Assembly: GCA_937876775.1 (NCBI GenBank)
Contig: CALEFA010000063.1
Coordinates: forward strand, 102,977 to 166,976
Origin: an uncultured Rhodobiaceae bacterium
GTDB taxonomy: Bacteria; Pseudomonadota; Alphaproteobacteria; RS24
Length of the DNA: 64,000 bases
Direction of reading: 5' to 3'
Made by a program: the position numbers and the translations under genes. Under the pieces are notes generated by a model. The model was not told where the DNA came from. It was given only the letters and a program-made list of their open reading frames with translations, and did not search any database. Each line of letters starts with the position of its first letter. Position 1 is the first letter of the stretch. Positions 30,841 through 42,840 of this stretch are shown in pieces.

Positions 30841-33800
30841 ATGAATCATGAGGTCATGAACATTTTCAATCCGCAGGCCAACCAGCAGGCGTTTGATCAA
30901 ATCCGTATCTCAATTGCCAGCCCAGAGAAAATTCTCTCTTGGTCATTTGGTGAGATTAAGAAACCAGAAACCATTAACTACCGGACATTTAAACCGGAAC
31001 GTGATGGTCTTTTCTGCGCCCGCATTTTCGGCCCAATCAAGGATTACGAATGCTTGTGCGGCAAATATAAGCGGATGAAATTCAAAGGCGTGATTTGCGA
31101 GAAATGCGGCGTTGAAGTTACGCTGACGAAAGTCCGTCGTGAGCGCATGGGTCATATCGAACTGGCCGCGCCTGTTGCCCATATTTGGTTCTTGAAATCA
31201 CTGCCAAGCCGCATTGGTCTGCTGCTCGATATGACGCTGAAAGACTTGGAACGGGTTTTGTATTTCGAACATTTCATTGTTCTCGATCCGATGCTGTCAC
31301 CTTTGAAAAAAGGACAGTTGCTGACCGAAGAAGAATATATGGACGCCCAAGATGAGTTTGGCGAAGACACGTTTGCTGCCGGTATTGGTGCGGAAGCGGT
31401 TCGGGTTATGCTGGAAGACCTTGATCTTGAGAAATTGCGCGATGATTTGCGCGTGGAGATTGCTGAATCAACAACGGAGCTGAAGCCAAAGAAATTGGCC
31501 AAACGCCTGAAAGTCGTTGAAGCCTTTATCCGTTCAGGCGGTCGTCCGGAATGGATGATTTTGACTATTGTGCCGGTTATTCCGCCAGAGCTTCGTCCAC
31601 TGGTGCCACTTGACGGCGGTCGTTTTGCGACCTCGGATTTGAACGATTTATATCGTCGCGTGATTAACCGTAACAATCGTCTGAAACGACTTATTGAACT
31701 GCGGGCACCGGATATTATCGTCCGCAATGAAAAACGCATGTTGCAAGAATCTGTTGATGCGCTGTTCGACAATGGTCGTCGTGGCCGCGTCATTACAGGT
31801 GGCAATAAGCGTCCGTTGAAATCATTGTCCGACATGCTGAAAGGCAAGCAGGGCCGTTTCCGCCAGAACTTGCTTGGTAAGCGCGTTGACTATTCTGGCC
31901 GTTCCGTGATTGTGGTTGGCCCAGAGCTGAAGCTGCAACAATGCGGTCTGCCGAAGAAAATGGCTTTGGAATTGTTCAAACCGTTCATTTACTCGCGGCT
32001 TGAAGCCAAGGGCTTGTCGGCAACGGTGAAACAATCGAAGAAGATGGTAGAGAAGGAACGCCCAGAAGTTTGGGATATTCTTGACGAGGTTATTCGCGAG
32101 CATCCGGTGATGTTGAACCGTGCGCCAACCTTGCACCGTTTGGGCATTCAGGCGTTTGAGCCTGTGTTGATTGAAGGTAAGGCCATTCAATTGCATCCGC
32201 TGGTTTGCGCCGCCTTTAACGCAGATTTTGACGGCGACCAAATGGCGGTTCACGTGCCGCTTTCACTGGAAGCCCAGTTGGAAGCCCGTGTGTTGATGAT
32301 GTCGACCAACAACATCCTGCACCCTGCCAATGGCGCGCCAATTATTGTGCCGTCACAGGATATCGTCTTGGGTCTGTATTACATGACCCTGCAGCGCGAT
32401 GGTCTGAAAGGCGAGGGCATGTTGGTGGCTGATGTTGCTGAGCTTGAACACGCCTTGGATACAGGTGCGTTGACATTGCATACAAAAATTAAAGCCCGGG
32501 TGCCGAGCTTTGATGCAGACGGCAATCAAACGACACGTATCGTCGACACAACAGTTGGCCGTTTCTTGCTGTCGCAAGAATTGCCGTTACATCCAAGTCT
32601 GCCGTATGAAACCATTGATAAATTGATGACTAAGAAAGAAATTTCGAAAGTTATTGATGCTGTCTATCGTCACTGCGGTCAGAAAGAGACAGTTCTGTTC
32701 TGCGACCACATTATGAAAATTGGTTTCCGCGAAGCGTGTAACGCCGGTATTTCATTCGGTAAAGACGACATGGTGATCCCAGAAGATAAGATTAGACTTA
32801 TCGAGGAAACCAAAGCCTTGGCGACTGAATATGAACAGCAATATATTGATGGTCTGATCACGCAAGGTGAGAAATACAACAAAGTTGTTGATGCTTGGGC
32901 ACGTTGTACCGATCGTGTGGCTGACGCCATGATGGGTAAAATTTCGACGGTTGATGCCGATGGCACAGAAGATGCCAATTTCATCAACTCGATTTACATG
33001 ATGTCTCACTCAGGGGCGCGTGGTTCACCCGCACAGATGAAACAATTGGCCGGTATGCGCGGTTTGATGGCGAAACCATCAGGCGAGATTATCGAAACGC
33101 CAATTATTTCAAACTTTAAAGAAGGTCTGTCAGTTCTTGAGTACTTCAACTCAACCCACGGTGCGCGTAAAGGTCTTGCCGATACAGCTTTGAAAACCGC
33201 TAACTCAGGTTATTTGACACGTCGTTTGGTCGACGTCGCGCAAGACAGCATCGTCAATGAATATGACTGTGGCACGCAGGACGGTATCACCGTTGCTGCT
33301 GTTATTGATGCTGGTGAGGTTATTGCTTCCTTGTCAGATCGGGTTCTTGGTCGCACACCATGTGATGATGTGGTCAATCCAGCAACCAATGCGGTGATTG
33401 TAAAACGCGGACAATTGATTTCCGAGGAGCATCTTGATGCTATCGAAGAAGCCAATTTGGTAAATATCAAAATCCGGTCAGCCCTGACTTGCGAAACCAA
33501 AAGTGGCATTTGTGGCGCCTGTTACGGTCGTGACCTTGCACGTGGTACGCCAGTGAACATTGGTGAAGCGGTTGGTGTTATTGCGGCTCAGTCAATTGGT
33601 GAGCCAGGTACACAGTTGACCATGAGGACTTTCCACATTGGTGGTACGGCGCAAGTGGTTGACCAATCATTCATCGAATCCAACGCTGACGGTAAAGTTG
33701 TTATTGAAAACGCCAATATCGTGAAAGACAGCTCAGGACGCTCGGTCGTCATGGGGCGTAATGTAACGATTAAAGTGGTCGATAATAATGGCCTCGAGCG

Positions 33801-35019
33801 CGCCAGCCATAAATTGTCTTATGGTGCGCGTTTGCGGATTAATGAAGGCGATGAGATCAAACGTGGTGAGCGGATTGCCGAATGGGAACCTTATGCCATT
33901 CCAATTTTGACAGAGCTTGACGGCATTGTTGAATTTGAAGATTTGGTTGAAGGTGTTTCCATTCTTGAAATCACCGATGAAGCGACAGGCATTAGCCAGC
34001 GCGTTGTCGCCGATGCATCAAGCCAAACACGCGGCGCCGATTTGAAACCGGCAATGGTTGTGAAAGACGATAAGGGTAATATCAAAACCCTGTCGAATGG
34101 CAATGAGGCCCGCTTTATTTTGGCGCCAAATGCTATTTTGTCTGTCGAAGGCGGTGCCACAGTGCATGCCGGTGACATTTTGGCTCGTATTCCTTCAGAA
34201 GGTGCGACATCAAGCGATATTACGGGTGGTCTGCCACGGGTTGCTGAATTGTTTGAGGCACGCCGTCCGAAAGATCATGCGATTATTGCTGAAATCACGG
34301 GCCGTGTAGAATTCGGTCGCGATTACAAGAATAAACGCAGGATTGTCATTCACCCAGAAAACGCCGATCTAGAGCCGGTTGAATATTTGGTGCCGAAAGC
34401 CAAGCATTTGTCAGTTCAAGAAGGTGATGTGATTGAAAAGGGCGAATATCTAATCGACGGCCACCCAGCCCCGCACGACATTCTTGCGATTTCTGGGGTT
34501 GAGGAATTGGCTGCCTATTTGGTCAATGAAATTCAAGATGTCTATCGTCTGCAAGGCGTGACCATCAATGATAAGCACATTGAAGTGATTGTCCGTCAAA
34601 TGTTGCAAAAAGTCGAAATCACCAGCATTGGTGAGGGCGATTATTTGAAAGATGAGCAAGTTGATCGCATTGAATTTGAAGAGGCCTGCGCGAAATTGGA
34701 AGCTGAAGGCAAGCAATTGCCAACCAGCGTGCCGATTCTCTTGGGTATCACCAAAGCGTCACTGCAAACCCGCTCATTCATCTCAGCCGCCTCGTTCCAG
34801 GAAACCACACGGGTGCTGACAGAAGCGGCGATTAACGGCAAATATGACGAATTGATTGGTCTCAAAGAGAACGTCATCGTTGGCCGCTTGATCCCAGCGG
34901 GTACGGGTGGTCTAATGCAACGTCTGAAGGGCGAAGCCGCAGCGCGTGATGCCGAATTGGAAGCGCAGAACCCGGCACCGATTCTCGAAGAGGAAGTGGC
35001 TGAGGATATTCAGCTTTAG
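30841..35019 (+). CDS. rpoC: RNA polymerase beta-prime subunit
   Basis: 1392 residues. The catalytic magnesium loop NADFDGDQM has Asp462, Asp464 and Asp466. The N-terminal zinc site (CLCGKYK ... CEKCG) and the second zinc site near [13 protein letters not shown] are both complete. The bridge/trigger region has [21 protein letters not shown]. It ends with an acidic tail. A terminator follows at 35066-35098, closing the rpoBC unit. Confidence 0.98.
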   Translation: MNHEVMNIFNPQANQQAFDQIRISIASPEKILSWSFGEIKKPETINYRTFKPERDGLFCARIFGPIKDYECLCGKYKRMKFKGVICEKCGVEVTLTKVRRERMGHIELAAPVAHIWFLKSLPSRIGLLLDMTLKDLERVLYFEHFIVLDPMLSPLKKGQLLTEEEYMDAQDEFGEDTFAAGIGAEAVRVMLEDLDLEKLRDDLRVEIAESTTELKPKKLAKRLKVVEAFIRSGGRPEWMILTIVPVIPPELRPLVPLDGGRFATSDLNDLYRRVINRNNRLKRLIELRAPDIIVRNEKRMLQESVDALFDNGRRGRVITGGNKRPLKSLSDMLKGKQGRFRQNLLGKRVDYSGRSVIVVGPELKLQQCGLPKKMALELFKPFIYSRLEAKGLSATVKQSKKMVEKERPEVWDILDEVIREHPVMLNRAPTLHRLGIQAFEPVLIEGKAIQLHPLVCAAFNADFDGDQMAVHVPLSLEAQLEARVLMMSTNNILHPANGAPIIVPSQDIVLGLYYMTLQRDGLKGEGMLVADVAELEHALDTGALTLHTKIKARVPSFDADGNQTTRIVDTTVGRFLLSQELPLHPSLPYETIDKLMTKKEISKVIDAVYRHCGQKETVLFCDHIMKIGFREACNAGISFGKDDMVIPEDKIRLIEETKALATEYEQQYIDGLITQGEKYNKVVDAWARCTDRVADAMMGKISTVDADGTEDANFINSIYMMSHSGARGSPAQMKQLAGMRGLMAKPSGEIIETPIISNFKEGLSVLEYFNSTHGARKGLADTALKTANSGYLTRRLVDVAQDSIVNEYDCGTQDGITVAAVIDAGEVIASLSDRVLGRTPCDDVVNPATNAVIVKRGQLISEEHLDAIEEANLVNIKIRSALTCETKSGICGACYGRDLARGTPVNIGEAVGVIAAQSIGEPGTQLTMRTFHIGGTAQVVDQSFIESNADGKVVIENANIVKDSSGRSVVMGRNVTIKVVDNNGLERASHKLSYGARLRINEGDEIKRGERIAEWEPYAIPILTELDGIVEFEDLVEGVSILEITDEATGISQRVVADASSQTRGADLKPAMVVKDDKGNIKTLSNGNEARFILAPNAILSVEGGATVHAGDILARIPSEGATSSDITGGLPRVAELFEARRPKDHAIIAEITGRVEFGRDYKNKRRIVIHPENADLEPVEYLVPKAKHLSVQEGDVIEKGEYLIDGHPAPHDILAISGVEELAAYLVNEIQDVYRLQGVTINDKHIEVIVRQMLQKVEITSIGEGDYLKDEQVDRIEFEEACAKLEAEGKQLPTSVPILLGITKASLQTRSFISAASFQETTRVLTEAAINGKYDELIGLKENVIVGRLIPAGTGGLMQRLKGEAAARDAELEAQNPAPILEEEVAEDIQL

Positions 35020-35065
35020 CTCTCAGATGCTAATAAACTGCTGAATTAGCAATCAAAATTGAAGG

Positions 35066-35098
35066 CGCCGGCTTTGTTTACGCAAAGTCGGCGTTTTT
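35066..35098 (+). terminator. Intrinsic terminator after rpoC
   Basis: Stem CGCCGGCTTTG (35066-35076) with CAAAGTCGGCG (35083-35093), one G-T pair, six-base loop, then T5. It separates rpoBC from the rpsL operon. Confidence 0.88.
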
Positions 35099-35132
35099 AT
35101 TGCCAAAATGGCAAAAAACCTGCAATCAACGC

Positions 35133-35161
35133 TTGACCGGTGCAGTGCAATCCCCTAATTA
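35133..35161 (+). promoter_or_regulatory. Possible promoter of the rpsL-rpsG-fusA-tuf operon
   Basis: TTGACC at 35133-35138, 17-base spacer, TAATTA at 35156-35161, placed just after the rpoC terminator. The -35 is good (5 of 6); the -10 is poor, so this is tentative. Confidence 0.3.
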
Positions 35162-35407
35162 GAGGCTACTTTGGTAGCAGGGCCGTAAGTTAAACCTGGT
35201 CACGGGGACTTCCCGAGAGCGAGAACTTAAACGCTGTTGTAGTATCTGAAGTGAAAATATTGGACGCATGATCCCTTGGGATCCTCTGCTTAACGCACCA
35301 AATGCCTCATGCGAGGCGGCTGGTGAATGGGTCATGAGCTCTTTCTCTGCTGATAATGCGGGGGCTCGCAATGGCTCATTTGTGTTTGAAGATTGGGAGT
35401 TGGCACT
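35162..35407 (+). other. Long untranslated leader before rpsL
   Basis: The rpoC-rpsL gap is 388 bases and holds the rpoC terminator, a possible promoter and about 245 bases of probable leader RNA. A GATCCC-TT-GGGATC hairpin lies at 35270-35283 and a short CGGG/CCCG stem near 35203-35216. A 62-codon frame across the start of rpsL has no family likeness and is not called. No other gene is seen. Confidence 0.5.
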
Positions 35408-35779
35408 ATGCCTACAATTAACCAACTTATCCGCAAGCCGCGGAACAAGGTTTTGAAACGGAACAAAGTTCCGGCGATGGAAGCGTGCCCACAGCGTCGT
35501 GGCGTATGCACTCGCGTTTATACAACTACACCGAAGAAGCCAAACTCTGCGCTTCGTAAGGTCTGCCGCGTGCGTCTGACCAGCGGTTATGAAGTTACCT
35601 GCTATATTCCAGGTGAGGGTCATAACTTGCAGGAACACTCCGTGGTGATGATCCGCGGCGGTCGCGTGAAAGACCTTCCAGGTGTTCGTTATCACGTTAT
35701 TCGTGGCGTCCTCGATACACAGGGCGTTAAAGATCGTAAGCAGCGCCGTTCGAAATACGGCGCCAAGCGTCCGAAATAA
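35408..35779 (+). CDS. rpsL: 30S ribosomal protein S12
   Basis: 123 residues from the ATG at 35408 ([10 protein letters not shown]), the family start; a five-residue longer frame is rejected. It sits at the decoding centre. KKPNSALRK and [11 protein letters not shown] are intact, with the lysines that change in streptomycin resistance unmutated. rpsG follows after only 11 bases. Confidence 0.98.
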   Translation: MPTINQLIRKPRNKVLKRNKVPAMEACPQRRGVCTRVYTTTPKKPNSALRKVCRVRLTSGYEVTCYIPGEGHNLQEHSVVMIRGGRVKDLPGVRYHVIRGVLDTQGVKDRKQRRSKYGAKRPK

Positions 35780-35790
35780 GGAACTGAGTT

Positions 35791-36261
35791 ATGTCACGTC
35801 GTCACCGCGCTGAAAAACGTAAAGTCATTCCCGACGCCAAATATGGCGATGAGGTTTTGACCAAATTCATGAATAGCTTGATGCTGCATGGTAAAAAATC
35901 AACTGCTGAGAGCATCATCTATGGTGCGCTTGAAAAAGTCGAAGGCAAGTTGAGCCGTGAGCCATTGGGCGTTTTCCATGAAGCTCTCGAAAACATTATG
36001 CCTGCTGTTGAAGTGCGCTCTCGCCGTGTTGGTGGTGCGACCTATCAGGTGCCTGTTGAAGTGCGTCCAGAGCGTCGCCAAGCCTTGGCTATTCGTTGGT
36101 TGATTGCAGCGGCGCGCGCGCGCGGCGAAAACACAATGGTTGATCGTCTGTCGGGCGAATTGATGGATGCGGTGAACAACCGTGGTTCAGCCGTTAAAAA
36201 ACGCGAAGATACACACCGGATGGCCGACGCCAACCGGGCTTTCTCTCATTATCGCTGGTAA
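35791..36261 (+). CDS. rpsG: 30S ribosomal protein S7
   Basis: 156 residues, standard length. It nucleates the head of the 30S subunit. [18 protein letters not shown] start, [20 protein letters not shown] core and AFSHYRW end match the family. In E. coli S7 represses its mRNA through a ~100-base gap after rpsL; here the gap is 11 bases, so that site cannot exist in the same form. fusA follows after 24 bases. Confidence 0.98.
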   Translation: MSRRHRAEKRKVIPDAKYGDEVLTKFMNSLMLHGKKSTAESIIYGALEKVEGKLSREPLGVFHEALENIMPAVEVRSRRVGGATYQVPVEVRPERRQALAIRWLIAAARARGENTMVDRLSGELMDAVNNRGSAVKKREDTHRMADANRAFSHYRW

Positions 36262-36285
36262 TAAACCTCCCAAGGAACTGTCCCC

Positions 36286-38361
36286 ATGGCACGTAAGACC
36301 AAACTCGAAGATTATCGCAATATTGGCATCATGGCCCACATTGATGCGGGTAAGACGACCACCACTGAGCGTATTTTGTATTACACAGGTGTAAGCTACA
36401 AAATCGGTGAAGTGCATGATGGCGCTGCCACAATGGATTGGATGGAGCAAGAGCAAGAGCGTGGTATTACCATTACCTCAGCGGCGACCACTTGTTTCTG
36501 GCGCGACAAGCGTATCAACATTATTGACACCCCGGGACACGTTGACTTCACCATCGAAGTTGAGCGTTCATTGCGCGTGTTGGATGGTGCGGTTGCAGTA
36601 TTTGACTCGGTTGCCGGTGTGGAGCCGCAATCTGAGACAGTTTGGCGCCAAGCTGACAAATATGCTGTTCCGCGCATGTGTTTTGTTAACAAAATGGACC
36701 GTATGGGCGCCGATTTTTATCGTTGCGTCGATATGATTAAAGATCGTCTCGGTGCCAATGCTTTGGTTCTGCAGCTGCCAATTGGTGCGGAAGCAGAATA
36801 TGAAGGCCTGATTGATCTGGTGCGGATGAAAGAGGTTCTTTGGAAAAACGAAGATCTTGGTGCGGAATATGATTATTTCGACATTCGTGACGAGTTGAAA
36901 GCGCAGGCCGAAGAATATCGCGCCGCCCTCGTTGAAGCGGCTGTTGAGATGGATGACGACGTCATGGAAGCCTATCTCGATGGCACTGAGCCTGATGAGG
37001 CGACTTTGCTGCGGTGCATTCGTATCGGCACCATTAATCAGTCTTTCGTGCCTGTATTGAACGGCACAGCGTTTAAAAACAAAGGCGTTCAGCCATTGTT
37101 GGATGCGGTTATTGATTTCATGCCGTCACCCCTGGAAGTGAAAGCTATTCAGGGTATTGACGCCAAAACCGAAGAGCCAATCATTCGTAGATCAGCGGAT
37201 GATGAGCCTTTGTCAATGTTGGCCTTTAAAATTGCCAATGACCCATTTGTGGGTTCTTTGACCTTTGCCCGCATTTACTCAGGTAAATTAGAAAGCGGTT
37301 CGTCGGTTATGAACACGGTGAAAGATAAACGCGAGCGTATTGGTCGGATGTTGCAAATGCACGCCAACTCACGCGAAGAAATCAAAGAGGCTTTCGCCGG
37401 TGATATTGTGGCTCTGGTGGGTATGAAAGATACCACAACCGGTGACACGCTCTGTGCCACCGAAAGCCCGGTTATTCTTGAGCGTATGGAATTTCCTGAG
37501 CCGGTTATTGAAGTTGCCGTGGAGCCTAAAACGAAGGGCGACCAAGAGAAAATGGGTCTGGCTTTGAGCCGTTTGGCGCAAGAAGATCCGTCTTTCCGCG
37601 TTAAATCTGACGAGGAGAGCGGTCAGACAGTGATCGCCGGTATGGGCGAACTACATTTGGATATTATTGTTGACCGTATGCGTCGTGAATTTAGCGTTGA
37701 GGCCGATGTTGGCGCACCGCAAGTGGCGTATCGCGAAACCTTCACCAAAGAAACCGAAGTTGACTACACTCACAAGAAACAATCGGGTGGTTCAGGTCAG
37801 TTTGCTCGCGTGAAAATGACAATTTCACCATTGGAGCCAGGTGGCGGCTTTGAGTTTGAAAATAAAATCGTTGGTGGCTCTATTCCTCGTGAATATATCC
37901 CTGGCGTTGAAAAAGGTATTGAGAGCGTGCGTGAAAACGGCGTGCTCGCAGGCTTCCCAATGATTGACTTCCGGGTAACGCTATTTGATGGCGCTTATCA
38001 CGATGTTGACTCAAGCGTGATGGCCTTTGAAATTGCGGCGCGTGCCGCGTTCCGTGAAGCCTCACGGGAAGCTGGTGCGAAATTGCTAGAGCCGATTATG
38101 AATGTTGAGGTGGTGACACCTGACGATCATATGGGTGACGTGATTGGTGATTTGAGCAGCCGCCGCGGTCAAGTGCGTGGTACGGAAACACGAGGCAATG
38201 CCTCAGTGATTTCAGCCATGGTGCCGCTTGCCAATATGTTTGGATATGTAAACACACTGCGGTCAATGACCCAGGGTCGTGCGCAATATTCAATGACCTT
38301 TGACCATTATGAACAAGTGCCACAGGCGGTGTCTGACGAAGTCATCGCGAAAATGGCGTAA
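36286..38361 (+). CDS. fusA: Elongation factor G
   Basis: 691 residues. The GTPase that drives translocation on the ribosome. G1 [12 protein letters not shown], the switch region [17 protein letters not shown] and NKMD motifs are complete, followed by domains II-V (ending [12 protein letters not shown]). Single continuous frame with AAGGAACTGTCCCC before the ATG. tuf copy 2 follows after 34 bases, giving the classic str operon order. Confidence 0.98.
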   Translation: MARKTKLEDYRNIGIMAHIDAGKTTTTERILYYTGVSYKIGEVHDGAATMDWMEQEQERGITITSAATTCFWRDKRINIIDTPGHVDFTIEVERSLRVLDGAVAVFDSVAGVEPQSETVWRQADKYAVPRMCFVNKMDRMGADFYRCVDMIKDRLGANALVLQLPIGAEAEYEGLIDLVRMKEVLWKNEDLGAEYDYFDIRDELKAQAEEYRAALVEAAVEMDDDVMEAYLDGTEPDEATLLRCIRIGTINQSFVPVLNGTAFKNKGVQPLLDAVIDFMPSPLEVKAIQGIDAKTEEPIIRRSADDEPLSMLAFKIANDPFVGSLTFARIYSGKLESGSSVMNTVKDKRERIGRMLQMHANSREEIKEAFAGDIVALVGMKDTTTGDTLCATESPVILERMEFPEPVIEVAVEPKTKGDQEKMGLALSRLAQEDPSFRVKSDEESGQTVIAGMGELHLDIIVDRMRREFSVEADVGAPQVAYRETFTKETEVDYTHKKQSGGSGQFARVKMTISPLEPGGGFEFENKIVGGSIPREYIPGVEKGIESVRENGVLAGFPMIDFRVTLFDGAYHDVDSSVMAFEIAARAAFREASREAGAKLLEPIMNVEVVTPDDHMGDVIGDLSSRRGQVRGTETRGNASVISAMVPLANMFGYVNTLRSMTQGRAQYSMTFDHYEQVPQAVSDEVIAKMA

Positions 38362-38395
38362 TCGACCCTAACGGGCTAATCGACGGAGAGATAAA

Positions 38396-39586
38396 ATGTC
38401 GAAAGAAAAGTTTGAGCGCACTAAGCCGCATTGTAACATCGGAACGATTGGTCACGTTGACCATGGTAAGACGACGCTGACTGCGGCGATTACGAAAGTT
38501 TTATCTGAAACAGGCGGCGCGTCTTTTTCAGATTATGCTGATATTGATAAGGCGCCTGAAGAGAAGGCTCGCGGTATTACGATTTCGACGGCTCACGTTG
38601 AGTATGAGACGGAAGCTCGTCACTATGCGCACGTTGATTGCCCTGGCCACGCTGACTATGTGAAGAACATGATTACGGGTGCGGCGCAAATGGATGGCGG
38701 GATTTTGGTTGTTAACGCCGCTGATGGTCCTATGCCTCAGACGCGCGAGCATATTTTGCTTGCCCGTCAGGTTGGTGTGCCAGCGCTTGTTGTTTATTTG
38801 AACAAAGTTGATCAGGTTGATGATGACGAGCTTTTGGAGCTTGTTGAGATGGAAGTTCGCGAATTGCTTTCTTCTTATGAATTCCCTGGCGATGATATTC
38901 CGATTGTTAAAGGTTCAGCGCTTGCTGCTCTTGAGGGTCGTGATGATGCGATTGGTAAGGAATCGATTTTGGCTTTGATGGCTGAAGTTGACCGTTATAT
39001 TCCTCAGCCTGAGCGTCCGAAGGATCAGCCTTTCTTGCTTCCGATTGAGGATGTTTTCTCGATTTCAGGTCGCGGTACGGTTGTGACGGGTCGTATTGAG
39101 CGCGGTGTTATTAATGTTGGTGACGACATTGAGATTGTTGGCATTAAAGACACAACGAAAACCACCTGCACGGGTGTTGAGATGTTCCGCAAGCTGCTTG
39201 ATAGCGGTGAAGCTGGTGACAATGTTGGTGTTTTGTTGCGCGGTACGAAGCGCGAAGATGTTGAGCGTGGTCAGGTTCTTTGTGCGCCTGGTTCGATTAC
39301 GCCGCATACGAAGTTTAAAGCCGAGGCTTATATTTTGACCAAGGAAGAGGGTGGTCGTCATACGCCATTCTTTACCAATTACCGCCCACAGTTCTACTTC
39401 CGGACGACGGATGTGACGGGTATTGTTCACCTTGCTGGTGGCACGGAAATGGTTATGCCTGGTGATAATATTGAAGTGGAAGTCGAGCTGATTGTGCCGG
39501 TTGCCATGGAAGAAAAGCTGCGCTTTGCGATCCGTGAAGGCGGTCGTACAGTCGGCGCCGGTGTTGTTGCGGCTATTGTTGAGTAA
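38396..39586 (+). CDS. tuf: Elongation factor Tu, copy 2
   Basis: 396 residues, same protein as copy 1 at 22077-23267. The two genes show no visible base difference apart from the last Glu and stop codons, while their flanks are unrelated from the start codon outward. That pattern points to ongoing gene conversion. It is the last gene of the str operon; a GC-rich hairpin and rpsJ follow within 54 bases. Confidence 0.98.
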   Translation: MSKEKFERTKPHCNIGTIGHVDHGKTTLTAAITKVLSETGGASFSDYADIDKAPEEKARGITISTAHVEYETEARHYAHVDCPGHADYVKNMITGAAQMDGGILVVNAADGPMPQTREHILLARQVGVPALVVYLNKVDQVDDDELLELVEMEVRELLSSYEFPGDDIPIVKGSALAALEGRDDAIGKESILALMAEVDRYIPQPERPKDQPFLLPIEDVFSISGRGTVVTGRIERGVINVGDDIEIVGIKDTTKTTCTGVEMFRKLLDSGEAGDNVGVLLRGTKREDVERGQVLCAPGSITPHTKFKAEAYILTKEEGGRHTPFFTNYRPQFYFRTTDVTGIVHLAGGTEMVMPGDNIEVEVELIVPVAMEEKLRFAIREGGRTVGAGVVAAIVE

Positions 39587-39596
39587 TAAAAGAAAC

Positions 39597-39616
39597 GGCG
39601 CGCCTTCGGGCGCGCC
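39597..39616 (+). promoter_or_regulatory. GC hairpin between tuf and rpsJ
   Basis: A perfect 8-bp stem GGCGCGCC / GGCGCGCC closed by TTCG, with AATAAA before and TTTATT after that could extend the pairing. There is no T run, so it is either a weak terminator or an mRNA processing or stability element at the boundary between the str and S10 gene groups. Confidence 0.55.
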
Positions 39617-39640
39617 ACTTTATTTGGAACGGAAATATAA

Positions 39641-39952
39641 ATGGTACAGTCACAAAATATTCGTATCCGCTTGAAAGCGTTTGACCACCGTGTGTTGGAT
39701 AATTCTGCACGCGAGATTTTGAACACAGCTAAGCGAACTGGCGCGGATGTGCGTGGGCCAATCCCGCTTCCGACTCATATTGAGAAATTCACTGTTTTGC
39801 GTGGTCCACATATTGACAAAAAGAGCCGCGACCAGTTCGAAATGCGGACTCATAAGCGCATGCTCGACATTGTCGACCCAACCCCGCAAACCGTTGATGC
39901 TTTGATGAAACTCGACTTGCCAGCCGGCGTCGACGTTCAGATTAAGCTTTAA
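39641..39952 (+). CDS. rpsJ: 30S ribosomal protein S10
   Basis: 103 residues, standard length. Family blocks [33 protein letters not shown] and [11 protein letters not shown] are present. It is part of the 30S head and also acts as NusE in antitermination with NusG. First gene of the S10 operon. The 54-base gap upstream is too short for the long L4-controlled leader known in E. coli. Confidence 0.98.
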   Translation: MVQSQNIRIRLKAFDHRVLDNSAREILNTAKRTGADVRGPIPLPTHIEKFTVLRGPHIDKKSRDQFEMRTHKRMLDIVDPTPQTVDALMKLDLPAGVDVQIKL

Positions 39953-39976
39953 AGACCAGGATTAGGAGACGTACTG

Positions 39977-40783
39977 ATGCGTTCCGGATTGATAGTTCAA
40001 AAAGTTGGGATGACCCGCTTGTTCACTGAAGCAGGGGCACACGTGCCTGTAACAGTTCTCAAACTTGACAAATGTCAGGTAGTGGCCCAACGCACAGAAG
40101 AAAAAGATGGCTATACAGCTGTTCAGCTTGGCTCAGGTTTTGCCAAAGTAAAGCGGACCAGCAATGCTATGCGCGGCCATTTTGCGAAAGCTAATGTTGA
40201 GCCTAAGCGCCGTGTCGCTGAGTTCCGCGTCAGCGCTGATAATATGATTGATGTTGGCGCCGAATTGGCAGCCAGCCACTTCATCGAAGGTCAGCATGTT
40301 GATGCGACTGGCGTGAGCATTGGTAAAGGTTTTGCCGGTGCCATGAAACGTCACAACTTTGGTGGACTGCGGGCTTCACACGGTGTGTCGATTTCGCACC
40401 GTAGTCATGGTTCAACAGGTCAGTGTCAGGATCCTGGTCGGGTTTTCAAAGGTAAGAAAATGGCCGGTCACATGGGTGATGTGCGTGTTACCACGCAAAA
40501 TCTGACGGTTGCCAAAATCGATCTCGAGCGCGGTCTGGTCATGGTCAAGGGTGCCGTCCCCGGTGCCAAGGGCGGTTGGGTTTTATTGCGTGATGCGGTG
40601 AAACGTCCAATGCCAGCCGATGTGCCATTGCCTGCTGGCTTGGTTGCCGACATGGCACCTGTCGAAGAAGAGGCGCCGGTTGAAGAAGTTGCTGCTGAAG
40701 AAGTGGTCGAAACAGTTGCCGAAGAGGCGGTTGTTGATGCGCCAGTTGAAGAAGCGACAAGCGAAGAGAAGGATGCTGAATAA
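39977..40783 (+). CDS. rplC: 50S ribosomal protein L3 with acidic C-terminal extension
   Basis: 268 residues against about 210 in E. coli. The core (residues 1 to about 215) is complete, with [20 protein letters not shown], the central loop near the peptidyl-transferase centre, and KKMAGHMG. From about residue 226 a 43-residue tail is added in which 17 residues are Glu or Asp, with many Val and Ala and a single Lys. It is in the same frame with no sign of frameshift, and rplD starts on its stop (TAATG). The role of the tail is unknown. Confidence 0.96.
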   Translation: MRSGLIVQKVGMTRLFTEAGAHVPVTVLKLDKCQVVAQRTEEKDGYTAVQLGSGFAKVKRTSNAMRGHFAKANVEPKRRVAEFRVSADNMIDVGAELAASHFIEGQHVDATGVSIGKGFAGAMKRHNFGGLRASHGVSISHRSHGSTGQCQDPGRVFKGKKMAGHMGDVRVTTQNLTVAKIDLERGLVMVKGAVPGAKGGWVLLRDAVKRPMPADVPLPAGLVADMAPVEEEAPVEEVAAEEVVETVAEEAVVDAPVEEATSEEKDAE

Positions 40784-41403
40784 TGAAAGCTGATGTGACA
40801 ACGCTTGGCGCAAAAGCCAGTGGCTCAGTCGATCTCGACGAAGCCGTATTCGGCATTGAAGCGCGCGCCGATATTCTGCAGCGCATGGTGACTTACCAAT
40901 TGGCGAAACGCCAAGCAGGTACGCATAAAACCAAACAGCGCAGTGAAATCTCAGGTACGACGAAAAAATTCGGTCGCCAAAAAGGTGGCGGTGGTGCCCG
41001 TCACGGTAACCGCAAGTCAAACATCTTTATCGGTGGTGGTAAGGCGCACGGGCCAGTTGTTCGCTCGCATGCCATTGATTTACCGAAAAAAGTTCGTTCT
41101 TTGGCGCTGAAAATGGCGCTGTCGAGCAAAACGGCTAATGAGCAATTGATTGTTCTGGAAGATGCTAAGTCGAAAGACGGCAAAACCGGCGGTCTGCGCA
41201 AGCAGCTTGAGAAACTCGGCATTAACAATGCTTTGATCATCGACGGTAGCGAGTTGGATGATAACTTCGCCCGCGCCGCTCGCAATATTGCCCATATCGA
41301 CGTGCTGCCAGCACAGGGCATTAATGTTTATGACATTTTGCGCCGTGAGAAGTTGGTTTTAACCAAAGCCGCTTTAAGCAGCCTTGAGGAGCGCTTCAAA
41401 TGA
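40783..41403 (+). CDS. rplD: 50S ribosomal protein L4
   Basis: 206 residues, standard length. The extended loop that lines the exit tunnel is the [25 protein letters not shown] region (about residues 46-72). It starts on the rplC stop and its end overlaps the rplW start (ATGA), so translation is coupled on both sides. Confidence 0.98.
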   Translation: MKADVTTLGAKASGSVDLDEAVFGIEARADILQRMVTYQLAKRQAGTHKTKQRSEISGTTKKFGRQKGGGGARHGNRKSNIFIGGGKAHGPVVRSHAIDLPKKVRSLALKMALSSKTANEQLIVLEDAKSKDGKTGGLRKQLEKLGINNALIIDGSELDDNFARAARNIAHIDVLPAQGINVYDILRREKLVLTKAALSSLEERFK

Positions 41404-41693
41404 GCAAGGAAAAATATTTCGACGTAATCCGTCAGCCGGTCATTACTGAAAAAGCGACCCTCGCTTCAGAGAGCAATCAGGTTGTTTTCAAAGTAGCGAT
41501 GTCAGCCAGTAAACCGCTTATCAAAGAAGCTGTTGAAGCTTTGTTTGATGTTAAAGTGAAAGCTGTCAACACGTTGGTTCGTAAGGGCAAAGTGAAGCGC
41601 TTCCGTGGTATTCGCGGTAAGCAGAATGATGTGAAACAGGCGATTGTAACGCTTGAAGATGGTCACGCAATCGACGTGTCGACCGGTCTATAA
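41400..41693 (+). CDS. rplW: 50S ribosomal protein L23
   Basis: 97 residues, standard length. It lies at the tunnel exit and is a docking point for trigger factor and [17 protein letters not shown] start and the loop [20 protein letters not shown] match the family. ATGA overlap with rplD. Confidence 0.97.
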   Translation: MSKEKYFDVIRQPVITEKATLASESNQVVFKVAMSASKPLIKEAVEALFDVKVKAVNTLVRKGKVKRFRGIRGKQNDVKQAIVTLEDGHAIDVSTGL

Positions 41694-41708
41694 GCGGGGT
41701 AGGAAAGC

Positions 41709-42545
41709 ATGGCACTTAAGAAGTATAAACCAACGACTCCAGGTCAACGTGGCCTCATTCAGGTTGATCGGTCTGCGCTTTACAGCGGCAAGCCGGTCAA
41801 AAAGCTGACTGAGGGTTTGACCAAAAATGGCGGTCGTAACAATACCGGCCGCATCACAGCGCGTCGTCGGGGTGGCGGTCACAAGCGCAGCTATCGGATG
41901 ATTGATTTCAAACGTACGAAATTTGATATGGTGGCGACAGTTGAGCGTCTGGAATATGATCCAAACCGTTCAGCCTTTATCGCCCTGATCAAATACGAAG
42001 ACGGTGAATTGGCCTACATCTTGGCGCCACAGCGTTTGGGTGAAGGCGACAAAGTTGTTTCTGGCAAATCGGTTGACGTGAAGCCGGGCAATGCCATGCC
42101 TTTGGCATCAATTCCGATTGGTACGATTATTCACAATATCGAGCTGAAACCAGGCAAGGGCGGTCAGATCGCCCGTTCGGCTGGTACATTTGCTCAGCTT
42201 GTTGGTCGCGATGCCGCTTATGCGATTATCCGTCTGACATCTGGCGAGCAGCGTCTGGTGCTGGGCACGTGCATGGCGACCATTGGCGCCGTGTCAAACC
42301 CAGATCAGTCAAACATCAAGCTGGCAAAAGCTGGTCGTAGCCGCTGGTTGGGTAAACGCCCATCAGTTCGTGGTGTGGCCATGAACCCGGTTGATCACCC
42401 TCATGGTGGTGGTGAAGGTAAAACCTCAGGTGGCCGTCATCCGGTTACGCCTTGGGGCAAACCGACAAAAGGTCGGCGTACGCGGTCTAATAAGGCCACT
42501 GATAAATATATTCTGCGCAGTCGCCATCTGCGTAAGAAACGTTAG
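41709..42545 (+). CDS. rplB: 50S ribosomal protein L2
   Basis: 278 residues, standard length. Family blocks include [20 protein letters not shown] and, near the C-terminus, [20 protein letters not shown] with the conserved histidine needed for peptidyl-transferase assembly. ATG follows TAGGAAAGC. Confidence 0.98.
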   Translation: MALKKYKPTTPGQRGLIQVDRSALYSGKPVKKLTEGLTKNGGRNNTGRITARRRGGGHKRSYRMIDFKRTKFDMVATVERLEYDPNRSAFIALIKYEDGELAYILAPQRLGEGDKVVSGKSVDVKPGNAMPLASIPIGTIIHNIELKPGKGGQIARSAGTFAQLVGRDAAYAIIRLTSGEQRLVLGTCMATIGAVSNPDQSNIKLAKAGRSRWLGKRPSVRGVAMNPVDHPHGGGEGKTSGGRHPVTPWGKPTKGRRTRSNKATDKYILRSRHLRKKR

Positions 42546-42555
42546 GAGTGTTTAG

Positions 42556-42837
42556 ATGACACGTTCAGTCTGGAAAGGCCCATTTGTTGACGGTTATTTG
42601 CTGAAAAAGGCAGAAGCTGTACGCGAAAGCGGGCGCATCAATGAAGTCATTAAAATTTGGAGCCGTCGTTCGACGATTCTGCCGCAATTCGTCGGTCTGA
42701 CCTTTGGTGTACACAACGGACATAAGCATATCCCTGTCTCTGTGACGGAAGATATGGTTGGCCATAAATTCGGTGAATTTTCACCGACCCGTACATATTA
42801 CGGCCATACAGCCGATAAAAAGGCAAAGAGAGGTTAA
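42556..42837 (+). CDS. rpsS: 30S ribosomal protein S19
   Basis: 93 residues, standard length. It binds 16S rRNA in the 30S head together with S13. Typical start [19 protein letters not shown] and end [19 protein letters not shown]. rplV begins three bases after the stop. Confidence 0.98.
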   Translation: MTRSVWKGPFVDGYLLKKAEAVRESGRINEVIKIWSRRSTILPQFVGLTFGVHNGHKHIPVSVTEDMVGHKFGEFSPTRTYYGHTADKKAKRG

Positions 42838-42840
42838 CCC

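Noticed and set aside
35268..35456. 62-codon frame in the rpsL leader
   Set aside because: Overlaps the rpsL start out of frame, no ribosome site, no family; considered leader RNA.
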